Notes: generated from the sequence alone by a model not told the origin. A stretch of DNA of 64,000 nt from Pseudomonas sp. ANT_H12B (GCF_008369325.1 NZ_VOBI01000004.1:366499-430498), one strand, 5' to 3'. Positions 34,359-42,935 are shown, numbered from the stretch's first letter. Numbers and translations: made by a program.

Positions 34359-36486
34359 AAGTCACCTCACACGAAAAAAACTCATCTTGTTTTTGAACCT
34401 TTAAATTAAAACCAGGACTTGCAGACTTTAAGTGATGAAAAGCCTTTGCTAATCCCGTTCCGCCTTCGGATCGTAGTAGTTCGAGTGTATCATCAGAAGA
34501 GAAGGAAGCATTTTTCTGCTCTACAAAATCCTGAGTTATTTCTAACAATCTTTCCTGACTTAAACCATTGGATATCTCTACGACAAACCCTGAAATGTAA
34601 GGTTTAACGCTTATATATATCGGAACATCTTCGCCAAGACCACTATGACGCGTACAATTCGTCAATAAATTTATCATCGCGAGAATCATAGAATTGACAA
34701 AGTTTCCAGGGATAAAAAACTCTGCGACTTGCGGATATACTTCTTTTTCGATATTAAAATTACGGCCTTTAATTTTCTCGAAACAACTGATAGATATATC
34801 TATCAACTGCCCCAACTCCTGGGCATCGAAAGTCTTACTTTCGCTTCGAGAAAACCACTCCGATATTTCCCTGATTATTTCTCTAGTACTATTTTTGGCC
34901 GCATGAATACTCCCCATCAGATCCTTGAGCTCTGCGTCTCCTTTCACATTGTTTATTCGATCTGCTAATTCATCGAATAGACTATCAATGCTATTTTTGA
35001 ACCCATCATTGATGCGTTCCTTCATTACTTCTAAGTTCGCTTCAGTATGAGACCAAAGCCAATCCAAAATCTCATCGATCAGATCTTCGGGGCCATGGGC
35101 ACTTAACGCAGACTCGCGCAGCTCGGTAAACTCTTCAAGATGCGTTATGTAGCGAAACGCTGAATAACTATCTTCTAGTGTAGTGGATATCTTCATCCAC
35201 TTTTCGGCATTAGAGACTAGCAAGTTGAAATTTTCAGAAAACCATGCCAATTGAGCATTTAATACACCTAAAAATCGAGGTGTAAGAATATCAGAGTAGA
35301 CACCACGCCAATATCTATTAGCTTCATACTCACCAGAGCTAGTTCTTTCGGTGATTAGCTTGCGGCTATCTATCTCTGATCGAATAAAATTGGAAAAAAT
35401 TCCATGCCTGATTTCTGCCGAAAGATTTGAATCCAACCCAAATGTTTCATCAAATAGAAAGCAGTCTCTAACCTGTTCAAGAATTTTAACTAGTAGAGAG
35501 TTTCGGCGTCCGGGTAACATAGCGCTACCTATATTTTCAGCACGCGAGCTCTCATTAAGTATAATAAGAGCATCTTCATCCTCATCCCCTTCAGAACTCT
35601 CAATAGACGCTTTGAATATTTCCAGTAGAGATCGAACTTCTGGAATGACTTTTCTCTTAATCGCGTCATGATCTACAAAAATTTTGCTTCGAGAAAAGCT
35701 ACTTGTGGCGGAGTCCATTACGACTTGTCGGATAATTAATTCAAGCTCATTGAAATAAGGTTCTCTAGCTATAAGCTTTTGAGCATATAAATTTTCTAAT
35801 ATCTTTATTCGCTCAGCCCTCAACTCATCGCTGCTTTGGAATACGGACAAAAAATCGAGATTCTCATATGTGCAAATATGCTGAAGAAACAACAACCTTT
35901 TACTAGAAGGCAGTTCTCCTAGACTTTCAAACATATCACTAGGTTTGCTGCAACCATTTGAAAAAATTAGCTCTTCAAAAAGTTCATTTAGCGTGGCCCT
36001 CTTTTCTTCCGATATAAATTTAACGTAAAAATGACAAATGATAATGGACTCAATTGTACAAATGAAATCTCTCCCAATTATATCAACTAAACCATCCATT
36101 GGAAGACACAAATAGCTCTCAGGATTTTCAACCAGATAGTCTGCTGCCAGCATTATAAGCGGCTCTATTTGACCAGAGAACCACAGAGCCCGACACTTGT
36201 ACTCAATGATATCTTTTTTTAGAAATAGAGAATCATCTAGACTGAAAAGATCATTTTCCATGCCCGTGTCCGGAGCGGGGCCACATCTCAGAACTCGTTC
36301 TGAAGGAACAGAATTGGTCGAAAATCCATAATCATTGGAGAATAGTTTTTTCCCGTTGCGGATCATACTAATCTGTAAAGGAAGCCCCCCGCCTCCGCGA
36401 CAAATACTCGCGGATATTATATTGATCAACTTTTCGTCGCTATATCTCTGAGGAATGGCTACGGCAAGTAATGTTTGTAGCTCCAA
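34333..36486 (-). CDS. Histidine-kinase-like ATPase (C-terminal part of a DtcA-like sensor kinase)
   Basis: 717 residues from TTG 36486. The C-terminal 150 residues are a GHKL ATPase: N-box NLLTNCTRHS, a degenerate G1 region VEISNGLS, and GGTGLAKAFHHL as G2. A helix with His near residue 526 (GSIHAAKNSTREIIREI) is a candidate phosphorylation site. The N-terminal 500 residues have no membrane helices and no recognised sensor. The frame stays open about 34 codons upstream of TTG 36486 without a normal start codon and runs into the end of the preceding gene in a different frame, implying a split longer gene. An ATT start after GAGGAG is another possibility. Confidence 0.8.
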   Translation of the reverse strand: MELQTLLAVAIPQRYSDEKLINIISASICRGGGGLPLQISMIRNGKKLFSNDYGFSTNSVPSERVLRCGPAPDTGMENDLFSLDDSLFLKKDIIEYKCRALWFSGQIEPLIMLAADYLVENPESYLCLPMDGLVDIIGRDFICTIESIIICHFYVKFISEEKRATLNELFEELIFSNGCSKPSDMFESLGELPSSKRLLFLQHICTYENLDFLSVFQSSDELRAERIKILENLYAQKLIAREPYFNELELIIRQVVMDSATSSFSRSKIFVDHDAIKRKVIPEVRSLLEIFKASIESSEGDEDEDALIILNESSRAENIGSAMLPGRRNSLLVKILEQVRDCFLFDETFGLDSNLSAEIRHGIFSNFIRSEIDSRKLITERTSSGEYEANRYWRGVYSDILTPRFLGVLNAQLAWFSENFNLLVSNAEKWMKISTTLEDSYSAFRYITHLEEFTELRESALSAHGPEDLIDEILDWLWSHTEANLEVMKERINDGFKNSIDSLFDELADRINNVKGDAELKDLMGSIHAAKNSTREIIREISEWFSRSESKTFDAQELGQLIDISISCFEKIKGRNFNIEKEVYPQVAEFFIPGNFVNSMILAMINLLTNCTRHSGLGEDVPIYISVKPYISGFVVEISNGLSQERLLEITQDFVEQKNASFSSDDTLELLRSEGGTGLAKAFHHLKSASPGFNLKVQKQDEFFSCEVTYESVDLVG

Positions 36487-36524
36487 GGATATTCCGGTTC
36501 CTTGAAACCGAACAATGTTGTCAG

Positions 36525-37676
36525 TTATCTCCTCACATGCGCTGGACGCCGACTTGAAAGGGAATAAATCTCTTTTAGGCTTTTAATTGTTTTATCCAGC
36601 AATGGATAGCCCAACCTAAGATCTATACCAGCGTACAACTGAGCTTTCGCAATCATATTCAAATATGAGATAGGATTCTTGATATTCCTAATACCATCTA
36701 CATATATTTGAATACACTCCGAGTATCTTCCAGACTCGTACGCTTTGAGAATTTCTGTACCAACGTTACATTCCAGCCCCCTGTCGCCTTCCTTAATGTA
36801 TTTTAAAAATCCACTAAGCTGGGGATCTGAAATCACCCGCGAAAAATCATCTAAAATTGAACGCAAAAATCTTTCGTGACCTGGATCCTGACGCCCTTCA
36901 CATAATTGTGAATAGATATAATTAGTAAGCACACCATACTGGTCAATCACCGGAAATAGCTGCATCAAGTCCATATCGACAAGACTAGGATTTTCCACAA
37001 ACATCATTGGAAAATACAAAGCCTCTAGCACCCATGCATTCCCCTTCTGTTTCGAGGTGCTAAACTCATCAACCGCCTTAGCAATAATTTTCTGCAAATT
37101 ATAATAAGGCGCACTTGACTGCGTGGTCCAAATCAGAGAATTAAAATAATATGCAGAAGAAGTATTGCTTGTACGCTCTTGTATTTCATCGCAAAATGCC
37201 TGCATTTCCTCGGCATTTCCAACCAAGAAAAGCAAAATTAACTTTGCTTTTACCCACCAAAGAGATTCACCTAAATCCCGATGCATGTTCTCTATTATAG
37301 TTTTTGCATCGGTTAACAAATTTAGAGCAATCGCGCGTTCGAACTCATCCCTAGCAGCAACAAAACATTCTATCTCATCGGCCTGAGAAATTATCAAAGC
37401 CTTGTACATCTCAATACACCTTTCAGTGCTAGATGTTTCAAAAGCTACAGATCGAGATATTTCTTCCATCGTACGAAAATAGCTTGGAATAACAAGTCGA
37501 CACTTTTCGTATTGAACCAGCTCCGCAAGATTTTTGCTTAGTCGCTTTCTTCCGCAAATGTTAACAAGCCTATTAATTTCAGAATGAACATCTTCCATGC
37601 GCGTATCTTTTAATATTCGAGCATTCAACAGAATTTTAGGCTTCCCACCCTTGACTTGGTACATGTTAAATCCCAT
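36525..37676 (-). CDS. Helical-repeat protein, probable N-terminal part of the split sensor kinase
   Basis: 383 residues, alpha-helical with TPR-like spacing of aromatic and Ala/Leu residues (ECFVAARDEFERAIALNLLT, WWVKAKLILLFLVGNAEEMQ). Start ATG 37676 has GGGAG upstream; it is the first gene of the operon. Its last dozen residues (SSRRPAHVRR) look unlike the rest, while the next frame continues with SASSACEEITDNIVRFQGTG into the kinase. Together the two would encode a protein of about 1,115 residues with N-terminal helical repeats and a C-terminal kinase, the layout of DtcA in Detocs. As a stand-alone protein it has no recognised function. Confidence 0.7.
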   Translation of the reverse strand: MGFNMYQVKGGKPKILLNARILKDTRMEDVHSEINRLVNICGRKRLSKNLAELVQYEKCRLVIPSYFRTMEEISRSVAFETSSTERCIEMYKALIISQADEIECFVAARDEFERAIALNLLTDAKTIIENMHRDLGESLWWVKAKLILLFLVGNAEEMQAFCDEIQERTSNTSSAYYFNSLIWTTQSSAPYYNLQKIIAKAVDEFSTSKQKGNAWVLEALYFPMMFVENPSLVDMDLMQLFPVIDQYGVLTNYIYSQLCEGRQDPGHERFLRSILDDFSRVISDPQLSGFLKYIKEGDRGLECNVGTEILKAYESGRYSECIQIYVDGIRNIKNPISYLNMIAKAQLYAGIDLRLGYPLLDKTIKSLKEIYSLSSRRPAHVRR

Positions 37677-37906
37677 TTAAACTCCCAATTTTCTGTCTTA
37701 TAGAAAGTAATTTAAGATCAACGACACAGGGATGACTAGTTTCTTTATTTAAACATCGTGTTTATCATATTGACTAGACACTAGCGTGCGCACCCATGTA
37801 TGAAAATCATGTACGCTAAGAATTATCCTAGCTCAAACGTCAATCTGAGTCGAATACTTGATGATTGTAAAGACCAGAACCGAGCCTACCCTTGGCCCAT
37901 CGAAAA
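37677..37906. promoter_or_regulatory. Upstream region of the defence-like operon
   Basis: 230 bp AT-rich gap between two minus-strand genes. On the minus strand a TATAAG hexamer lies about 25 bp before GGGAG and the ATG of the operon. A -35 element at proper spacing is not clear. No operator-like repeat seen. Confidence 0.3.
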
Positions 37907-38863
37907 TCAGCTATTTAGCTTTAGCTTAAAAACATACTGCCGGTGGTGACTCAGAAACTGACTCTGCTTTTGAGTGAATCGTCCTACGTCGATATCTGGA
38001 CCTATATTCCAAGCATTCAGCACCTTGAGAGCCTCAACGGCTACCAGCAACTGCCCCTCTTCAGTGAAGCTAACCCAGCCTTTGTCGAATAGCTTGTCGA
38101 TGTGTGGCGCCAGCAGAAAGCCGTTCTCCCCATCTAGCCTTTCCTGATCATCCGATACCCTCCACGGCTTGATGTGACTTGCAATCAAAAACCGCTCATC
38201 TGCGACCCCGGTGACCCTACACCGCCCTTCTACCGACATTACACGCTGCCGAAAGACACCCTGCCCCTGCCGCGCTCTGACCAATTGATCCTTCTCGGTT
38301 GGCTGGCGATGAGACTTGAGTATTTCTTGCTCCGCCACATCATCTTCGATCTGGTCAGCCAGTTCTTCTATCCGGCTGATCGCTTCTGTATCTGGTTGGC
38401 CCGCCAGAGTAAGAATTAGGTGGCCCAGATCTGAGGAAATGCTGGCTAAGTAGCAGCTTTCGTTGCCATTTCCGTCTAGACGGATAGGGGAATACTTGCT
38501 CGGCAGCAGCGGTGCAATCTGAGAGATGTGATCTTTAGGCCTAATGGGCACTGGAAGCAGTGTCCATTCAATAGGTACCAGCCATCCATCATGCTCCGAC
38601 CAGTTCTCACCGACCCCCTGCCCGAACTCTTTCGGTTTACCCCGATCTAGAGCCCCTGTGGTTGCGATACCGATAGCTTTAATGACTGTGTTGGCATAGG
38701 AGACAACCACATCTCCAGGCTTCACATGACTCAGATTCTCGTAAGTCATGTTGAAGCTACCGTCCTTCTTCCGCTTCGGAGACCAAACGTATCCACCCTC
38801 GATCTCCGCCTTGAATGTCTGCTTGTGGTTGACCCACCAATAAGCACGTCCGTTGCTGATCAT
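37907..38863 (-). CDS. HNH endonuclease with EVE-like N-terminal domain
   Basis: 318 residues. The N-terminal half (AYWWVNHKQTF at 7-17; VKPGDVVVSYAN at 47-58) resembles EVE/PUA-type modules that recognise modified bases. The C-terminal domain is HNH: Cys215 in CRVTG, ASHIKPW (His230), ENGFLL (Asn247), APHIDKLFD (His254), which is the HNH_2 arrangement. EVE-HNH fusions are thought to be modification-dependent restriction enzymes acting on phage DNA. ATG 38863 is preceded by AAGGGA. No methylase is adjacent, which fits a type IV-like enzyme. Confidence 0.8.
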   Translation of the reverse strand: MISNGRAYWWVNHKQTFKAEIEGGYVWSPKRKKDGSFNMTYENLSHVKPGDVVVSYANTVIKAIGIATTGALDRGKPKEFGQGVGENWSEHDGWLVPIEWTLLPVPIRPKDHISQIAPLLPSKYSPIRLDGNGNESCYLASISSDLGHLILTLAGQPDTEAISRIEELADQIEDDVAEQEILKSHRQPTEKDQLVRARQGQGVFRQRVMSVEGRCRVTGVADERFLIASHIKPWRVSDDQERLDGENGFLLAPHIDKLFDKGWVSFTEEGQLLVAVEALKVLNAWNIGPDIDVGRFTQKQSQFLSHHRQYVFKLKLNS

Positions 38864-38972
38864 TCATGGTCCCTTGTTATTACTAGTATTGAAGAGGCTG
38901 AGCACGCAACGCCACTACTGAAACGGCTCGTATGCGCCAAAGGTGAAATCATAACGGATATGGACTTGGGAA

Positions 38973-39015
38973 GGGGGGGACCGACTACATACTGTCAGAA
39001 CAGTCTAAAGGGGCT
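38973..39015. repeat. Right copy of the 43-bp diverged direct repeat
   Basis: Matches 31649-31691 at 37 of 43 bases, same orientation. Its end forms part of a hairpin, AAAGGGGC ... GCCCCTTT followed by GTTTTGG, that can serve as a plus-strand terminator (39007-39036). Confidence 0.7.
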
Positions 39016-39189
39016 TATGGGGCCCCTTTGTTTTGGTATGAACCAAATTAAAAAAACAGCCGCTCAAAAATTTCCAGATCACAAAATTTCTGATGGCAAA
39101 TTCACCCTCCAGCCAAGCATGTCAATCAATGTCGTCGGCTTCCATGGGCGACTACCTCGCCACTGGATAAATACTGATGATCTGACGAT

Positions 39190-39249
39190 CAAAGGACTAG
39201 ACACAAATGCTCAAGCGATCACTGACGCAATCATGCGAATACGCCTTTG
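39190..39249 (+). pseudogene. Fragment of the small acidic protein gene
   Basis: Codes for GLDTNAQAITDAIMRIRL and a stop, clearly related to the C-terminus of the protein at 30606-30821 (DTNASAITAGILKLRQ). No intact start in frame. The surrounding 38864-39489 contains only this and the 43-bp repeat. Confidence 0.6.
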
Positions 39250-39489
39250 ATCGCTGACAGCCAGAGAGCAGTAACCTACAATCTGTCCCGCTCGCCCGGT
39301 GTGTGCAGTACCTATTCTCGCTGGATGCAGTACGTCACGCCGGGTGAGCCCCATCATTATATTTCCAGCCTGATTCTCAATCCGATGTGCGAGTGGCCCG
39401 AAAATTTTAGCGGGCGATGGTCAGGCTGTGGAAAGCGGTTTTCCTACCCGCCGAAGACCGAGGGTTCTTCTATCAGTGTGAGCCTGTAC

Positions 39490-39624
39490 TCACCCTGAGT
39501 GATCGTTTGATGTACCTCGATACCTGCTGTAGCGAGCCAGTTCCAGCTCGGCACACAGCAAATCAAACTGGTGCTTGAGCATTTCCTCGCGAGAGGGGAG
39601 CCCTAGTTCAAAACCCGCTGTCAT
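39490..39624 (-). CDS. Small conserved-looking protein, 44 aa
   Basis: Short frame MTAGFELGLPSREEMLKHQF... of amphipathic, charged composition (LLCAELELARYSRYRG). It starts 15 bp after the stop of the 79-residue frame upstream, so the two appear coupled. Ribosome site weak. Function unknown; support is composition and arrangement only. Confidence 0.45.
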   Translation of the reverse strand: MTAGFELGLPSREEMLKHQFDLLCAELELARYSRYRGTSNDHSG

Positions 39625-39639
39625 CGATCAAATCGTCTT

Positions 39640-39879
39640 TCATCCCGCACGCACCGAATGCTGTATGTGCACACAGTATATGGCTGGGCGATGGTGTTCA
39701 ATCTGTCTGCGATGGGTGGCAACAAGGCTGGGAACCACGAAACTGTATTCATCCGAGCAGTGGTCATCAGGGTGTACCCAATTAAACACGCTCCATCCAC
39801 TCTCTAGCCTCGGCCTAATCAGGATCGAATTGCATGCCTCAGTATCCAGAGTTAACGCAGGGTTCAGCTTGGGTTTCAT
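39640..39879 (-). CDS. Small hypothetical protein, 79 aa
   Basis: Start ATG 39879 (MKPKLNPALTLDTEACNSIL) has GAGAAG nine bases upstream; rich in His, Asp and aromatic residues (VFNWVHPDDHCSDEYSFVVP). No family recognised. It is followed after 15 bp by the 44-residue frame. A possible two-gene unit typical of island or prophage small genes. Confidence 0.45.
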   Translation of the reverse strand: MKPKLNPALTLDTEACNSILIRPRLESGWSVFNWVHPDDHCSDEYSFVVPSLVATHRRQIEHHRPAIYCVHIQHSVRAG

Positions 39880-39936
39880 GGCACTTCTCAAACCGCATCG
39901 CACCAATTGCGAACAACAGGTGCCGCATCTTCAAGC

Positions 39937-40965
39937 TCAAAAGTAGATATGGTTTCGAGGCACAGTGGACATGACGCTTTCAAATGAATATCCGTCCAAC
40001 TCCTGAGCAGTAACTAGAGGATTGTTCACGACCTCTACAGCCACACCTTCAAACCCTCCACCCGAATAACTCATCTCTAGACTTGCATAATCTCCCTTAA
40101 CATTCAAAAGCATAGTTCTATGGCCCATCCTGTTTAAGAGCAGGAAGCGAAGCTCCTGCCAATACGACATTTTCGAGGTATTGACCTTCACTTCGACTGC
40201 TATCAAACCTAGTTCGTCTTTAGCCACGAAATCGAATCGACCGGGATGACCATCCGGAAATCTCTTCTGCTGCTGTCGCATATAAAGACGATTGGCATTT
40301 TTCATACCCTCTGCCTCAGGAGTAGTCATACCCGCCGTTCTTATGTCCTCCCCTGAATATGGAAGTTTCATCTCGCTGCTCGCATACTTCTCCCAGGTTT
40401 TCTGTATGTAGCCAGATACCAGATGGTTGTCTCGCATAAAATCACCTAGAGGGATAATGTCGCCAAGATAGTCAGACGCAATGATCTCCGCAAGGTGATT
40501 AGAACAATCATAAGCAAAGTGCATCGCACTTCTCTTTAACTGAATACCATCACGAGACTGGATTGAGACTCCAAGAGGATAAACCTTAGCAAGGTTTGCT
40601 CGCTCAAATAGCCCCACTCCAGCAGCACAAGGCGACTTCTTTTGACTGCCATCCCGCATGCGACACTTAGATGTCGCCCGACAAGTCGAGGTAAGAGCAT
40701 CAACCGTACCATCTGATAGGTCTGCCCATCCGGGAAGATTTCCTGCCACCCATGTATTATCATTTGTGAATTGCAATGTAGCGAGATCAGCCCGAGAAGA
40801 GCCTATCCAGTATCTAGTTATCCTAGGGAGCTCCTTCACAAATTTAGAGGCAGCTGTTTTATCATCCCCTCCAAACGTAACCAATTCGTATCCCTTGCCT
40901 TGGAGATATCGTACTGCGATATCCTCACCGAATACCCCAACTATCTCCGCTTTAAATTTCGCCAC
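39937..40965 (-). CDS. Putative PD-(D/E)XK nuclease, 342 aa
   Basis: The C-terminal part contains GRFDFVAKD (Asp245) and 13 residues later AVEVKVN (Glu258, Lys260), the D...ExK signature of restriction-type nucleases, followed by helix YWQELRFLLLNRMG. The N-terminus has GEDIAVRYLQGKGYEL, a Holliday-resolvase/restriction-like first helix. The middle has several Cys (TCRATSKCRMRDG, SPCAAG) that might bind zinc. No partner methylase or helicase is adjacent. A stand-alone restriction or anti-phage nuclease is plausible; a named family is not recognised. Confidence 0.6.
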   Translation of the reverse strand: MAKFKAEIVGVFGEDIAVRYLQGKGYELVTFGGDDKTAASKFVKELPRITRYWIGSSRADLATLQFTNDNTWVAGNLPGWADLSDGTVDALTSTCRATSKCRMRDGSQKKSPCAAGVGLFERANLAKVYPLGVSIQSRDGIQLKRSAMHFAYDCSNHLAEIIASDYLGDIIPLGDFMRDNHLVSGYIQKTWEKYASSEMKLPYSGEDIRTAGMTTPEAEGMKNANRLYMRQQQKRFPDGHPGRFDFVAKDELGLIAVEVKVNTSKMSYWQELRFLLLNRMGHRTMLLNVKGDYASLEMSYSGGGFEGVAVEVVNNPLVTAQELDGYSFESVMSTVPRNHIYF

Positions 40966-41319
40966 TTCTCGTCCCTCGACAGCATTGAATGGATTTCCTA
41001 ATTGGCTGAATATACCTACCCGCCTTTGGAATCAACAGGCATATTGATAGCTGTTTTATAAGGCTCCACAAATGCTGCTCTGCGGTCCGCCCCTAACCGG
41101 AAAGCCGGTAGCGATGCGCTGGGCAGGCACAGAGGGGTTAATCAGGAACTAACATGGGGTCCTGTTGAGCTGTATTAGGCGATTGGACTACCAATGCGGT
41201 CAATCCGATAGGAGCGGCAATTGATGCACCAGCCAGAGTATCAGCGTGATCAGCAACCCGATCTCGATGGTCATCGAGCTTCTTTACTAGCGTAACCTGG
41301 TGCGTACAAAGGCCGTCAG
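40966..41319. other. Gene-poor stretch
   Basis: No supported gene. Short frames present have neither ribosome sites nor protein-like composition. Confidence 0.5.
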
Positions 41320-41454
41320 GTGGATACAGACCTTCGTAACCGCATCACGATACTGCTGAATGACGGCAAGAGCATTCGCGGAGTAGCCCACATTCTGGAG
41401 TGCAGCACGGCTACAGTTCAGCGGGTTAAAGCAACCCTAACCTCAGAGACATAA
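41320..41454 (+). pseudogene. Resolvase-type HTH remnant
   Basis: In-frame DTDLRNRITILLNDGKSIRG then VAHILECSTATVQRVKATL and a stop: the typical C-terminal helix-turn-helix of serine recombinases or transposases without its catalytic domain. The following 41455-41786 shows no supported gene. Confidence 0.5.
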
Positions 41455-41786
41455 GCTCCTATAGCAGCGTATAGGCCACGCTAGTGTTGCTACCTTTAGG
41501 GCCTTGGATATTCTATTTTTTCGCCTCTGGCAGGCTTCTGTGCCTGCGTAGGGGTTGAGGAGGCCGCTCTATAGTGTCCCGTTCTGCCGATTCTCCAGAA
41601 GCCCCCTATTGATATTCGCCCTCTACTGTATGGGCCGATATTCGATTGGCCTGCCACGGACTTCAGAGATTCTGCCTTACGTGTCCCCGGCGATCAAAGC
41701 CAGACTAGGCTCAGGGCGTTCGGTTAATTTCTTAACTGGTATACTAATTTCGCTCGCTGCTAGACAGCTGCTGGTCCGGAGGGGAC

Positions 41787-42500
41787 ATGGATATCAAAGC
41801 CTTTTGCATTGAACACGCTATCGATATGAGCAAGTGTGGTGTGTCTCTAATCGGTGGGAGCTTCAGTTTAGTCGAGTTTATCGAAACGGAAATCTCCCCA
41901 ATTGAGTTTCTTATCTTGGCAGAAGAAGACTTCCAACGGGGAGGGCAGTCGGCGCTAATAAATGCGACGACAAACATCAAGCGAGCAATAGTTAGTCAAA
42001 TGGATCGACTGCTCAGCTCTTTTGGCTTTAAATCATCAAGACTGGATGTAAAGGAGAAGATTGAGAAGTTAAAAAATCTTGGGTTATTGGTCCCCAGTAT
42101 TTTGCGCAAAGCGGTAAGGCTACGTAATACTCTTGAGCACGAATATAAAACTCCAACGATGGAGCAGGTTGAAGATGCCCTTGATATCGCCAGCCTCTTT
42201 GTCATGTCTTCATCCGCAATGTTTACGCCTTTTGAGGATGCCCTACAGTTTTCCTTGCGCAAGGCCTCTGTCCCGCACCCGATTAAATATTTAACGGTTG
42301 GATTGAATCGGGAGGCCAACAGCGTGTTTTACACGGCTTATGTCTATGGGGTGGATAACTCTGAGTGCCTTGGTCGATGCACTATTCAGTCCGGACATCT
42401 ACTATTCGATCAGCTAGTTAAACTTTCTACATCTCTGATGATGAAGTACAAAGTTGATCAGGCGTGTAAGGACTTCGATGCGGTGTACGCTACATGCTAA
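41787..42500 (+). CDS. HEPN-like domain protein
   Basis: 237 residues, strong ribosome site GGAGGGG. A helical core (residues about 35-140) carries VRLRNTLEHEY with Arg113-x4-His118, the RX4-6H motif of HEPN ribonucleases, followed by helix EDALDIASLFVMSS. The C-terminal 90 residues are a separate beta-rich part. HEPN proteins often are RNA-cleaving toxins or defence effectors; no nucleotidyltransferase antitoxin is adjacent, and some HEPN-like proteins with this motif are not nucleases. The gene is isolated between recombinase remnants. Confidence 0.6.
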   Translation: MDIKAFCIEHAIDMSKCGVSLIGGSFSLVEFIETEISPIEFLILAEEDFQRGGQSALINATTNIKRAIVSQMDRLLSSFGFKSSRLDVKEKIEKLKNLGLLVPSILRKAVRLRNTLEHEYKTPTMEQVEDALDIASLFVMSSSAMFTPFEDALQFSLRKASVPHPIKYLTVGLNREANSVFYTAYVYGVDNSECLGRCTIQSGHLLFDQLVKLSTSLMMKYKVDQACKDFDAVYATC

Positions 42501-42633
42501 GTGCTTTAAGCGTTAGCCAGCACGCAATAGGCGCCGCTATAGATGAGTTCACCAAGTGGCTCTCAGAGCGGCAGTTGTAGGTATCAACAATCTCAAAAGG
42601 TATTTGAGCGTACGGAATTTTGAGGCATGCTGA

Positions 42634-42935
42634 TTGCCCCCAAGCTGGACCGTCTTGGGTCGCAAACTTATGGATGTGCGTCAGACAGTGGAGCTTGGTG
42701 ACCTCACCAATGCAGCAGGCAAGATGACCATGCAGGTGCTGCGGGCAGTGGCTGAATTTGAACGTGATCTACTTCGAACGTACCCAGCAGGGTTTGATTT
42801 GCGCAAAGGTAGAAGGTAAGAAGCTGGGCAGGCCAGAGGCAACCGACAACACAAAAGCGGTGCAGCGCGAAAAGGCACTGAACAAGACGCAGGCGGAGCA
42901 GCTTCACACAGCGCCGATAGGAGTATATCCCTAGC
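42634..42935 (+). pseudogene. Decayed serine recombinase gene
   Basis: Frames containing [30 protein letters not shown] and, after a frameshift, FERTQQGLICAKVEGKKLGR match the resolvase at 31975-32544 over its second half. The catalytic N-terminus is lost and at least one frameshift is present. Confidence 0.8.

Noticed and set aside
32725..37676. Ordinary two-component regulatory system
   Set aside because: Neither receiver protein carries a DNA-binding or cyclase output; the only output domain is a membrane-anchored hydrolase.
38726..39250. 174-codon plus-strand frame across the HNH start and the 43-bp repeat
   Set aside because: Most of it is antisense to the HNH gene or repeat DNA; only the last 18 codons resemble a protein and are listed as a remnant.
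41555..41812. 85-codon frame upstream of the HEPN-like gene
   Set aside because: No ribosome site, Arg/Ser/Leu-rich non-specific composition, overlaps the well-supported start at 41787.
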